From Chlorobiota bacterium (GTDB lineage: Bacteria; Bacteroidota; Bacteroidia; Bacteroidales; Marinilabiliaceae), in the NCBI GenBank assembly GCA_013153405.1, contig JAADEM010000014.1:1-32215 (forward strand): a stretch of 32,215 nucleotides of DNA, written 5' to 3'. Position numbers and translations under genes: made by a program. Under the pieces are notes generated by a model. The model ran no database searches. It was not told the DNA's origin and was given only the letters and a program-made list of their open reading frames with translations. Shown here piece by piece: positions 32,198 through 32,215 of the stretch (position 1 is the first letter of the stretch; every line of letters starts with the position of its first letter).

Positions 32198-32215
32198 CAT
32201 AACAAACTTCAGTGT

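Noticed and set aside
1-32215. CRISPR arrays, tRNA/rRNA genes, prophage or transposase genes
   Set aside because: No regularly spaced repeats, cloverleaf-like segments or phage/transposase proteins were seen. The only repeats are the non-coding MITE-like copies.

Overview
The window looks like a chromosomal segment of a Bacteroidota bacterium, most likely a Bacteroidales/Marinilabiliales-type lineage. Four things support this: a SusC-like TonB receptor with a carboxypeptidase-regulatory-like domain followed by a DUF4249 lipoprotein; a PorQ-type type IX secretion protein; many lipoproteins; and intergenic promoters of the Bacteroidota type (a -7 element TAnnTTTG, rarely a good Shine-Dalgarno). 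Base composition is moderately AT-rich and even. No phage, transposase, CRISPR, rRNA or tRNA was seen.

Left part (1-6760): a minus-strand LytTR response regulator and LytS-like histidine kinase are divergent from a plus-strand TonB receptor, a DUF4249 lipoprotein and a lipoprotein with a Gly/Met-rich loop. The 255-base region between the two transcripts carries two back-to-back pairs of a 9-base box. The boxes in each pair are 21 bases apart, and each pair ends exactly 28 bases before a TAnnTTTG-like element. This is the clearest regulatory structure in the window and suggests that the LytTR regulator controls both its own operon and the receptor operon.

Middle part (7050-15730): a ferric-type ABC binding lipoprotein and a fused two-domain permease, without an ATPase, are followed by a PD40 propeller lipoprotein and a small SpoT/MESH1-like HD hydrolase. 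A redox island follows on the minus strand: an atypical thioredoxin-like protein, thioredoxin reductase, an OsmC protein, a DUF1847 protein and a membrane-anchored thioredoxin. A divergent TlpA-like protein and a small Cys-rich lipoprotein come next. A roughly 131-base MITE/REP-like repeat is present in two full copies and one partial copy, each downstream of gene ends.

Right part (15800-32215): a large AsmA-like protein; ilvB-ilvN behind a FeMo-cofactor-type domain gene; a divergent Crp/Fnr regulator that keeps all four cysteine positions of FNR; an EamA transporter; a typical 2-Cys peroxiredoxin; a TIGR00725 protein; TsaB; a long-chain acyl-CoA ligase with a DUF4010/MgtC membrane protein; a hybrid-less membrane histidine kinase; a YkgJ Cys-cluster protein; and PorQ. 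The last 70 bases hold a promoter with an overlapping inverted repeat that probably serves a gene beyond the edge.

Taken together, much of the window concerns envelope uptake and redox homeostasis (thioredoxin system, OsmC, peroxiredoxin, candidate oxygen-sensing FNR). No complete novel defence or mobile system was seen.
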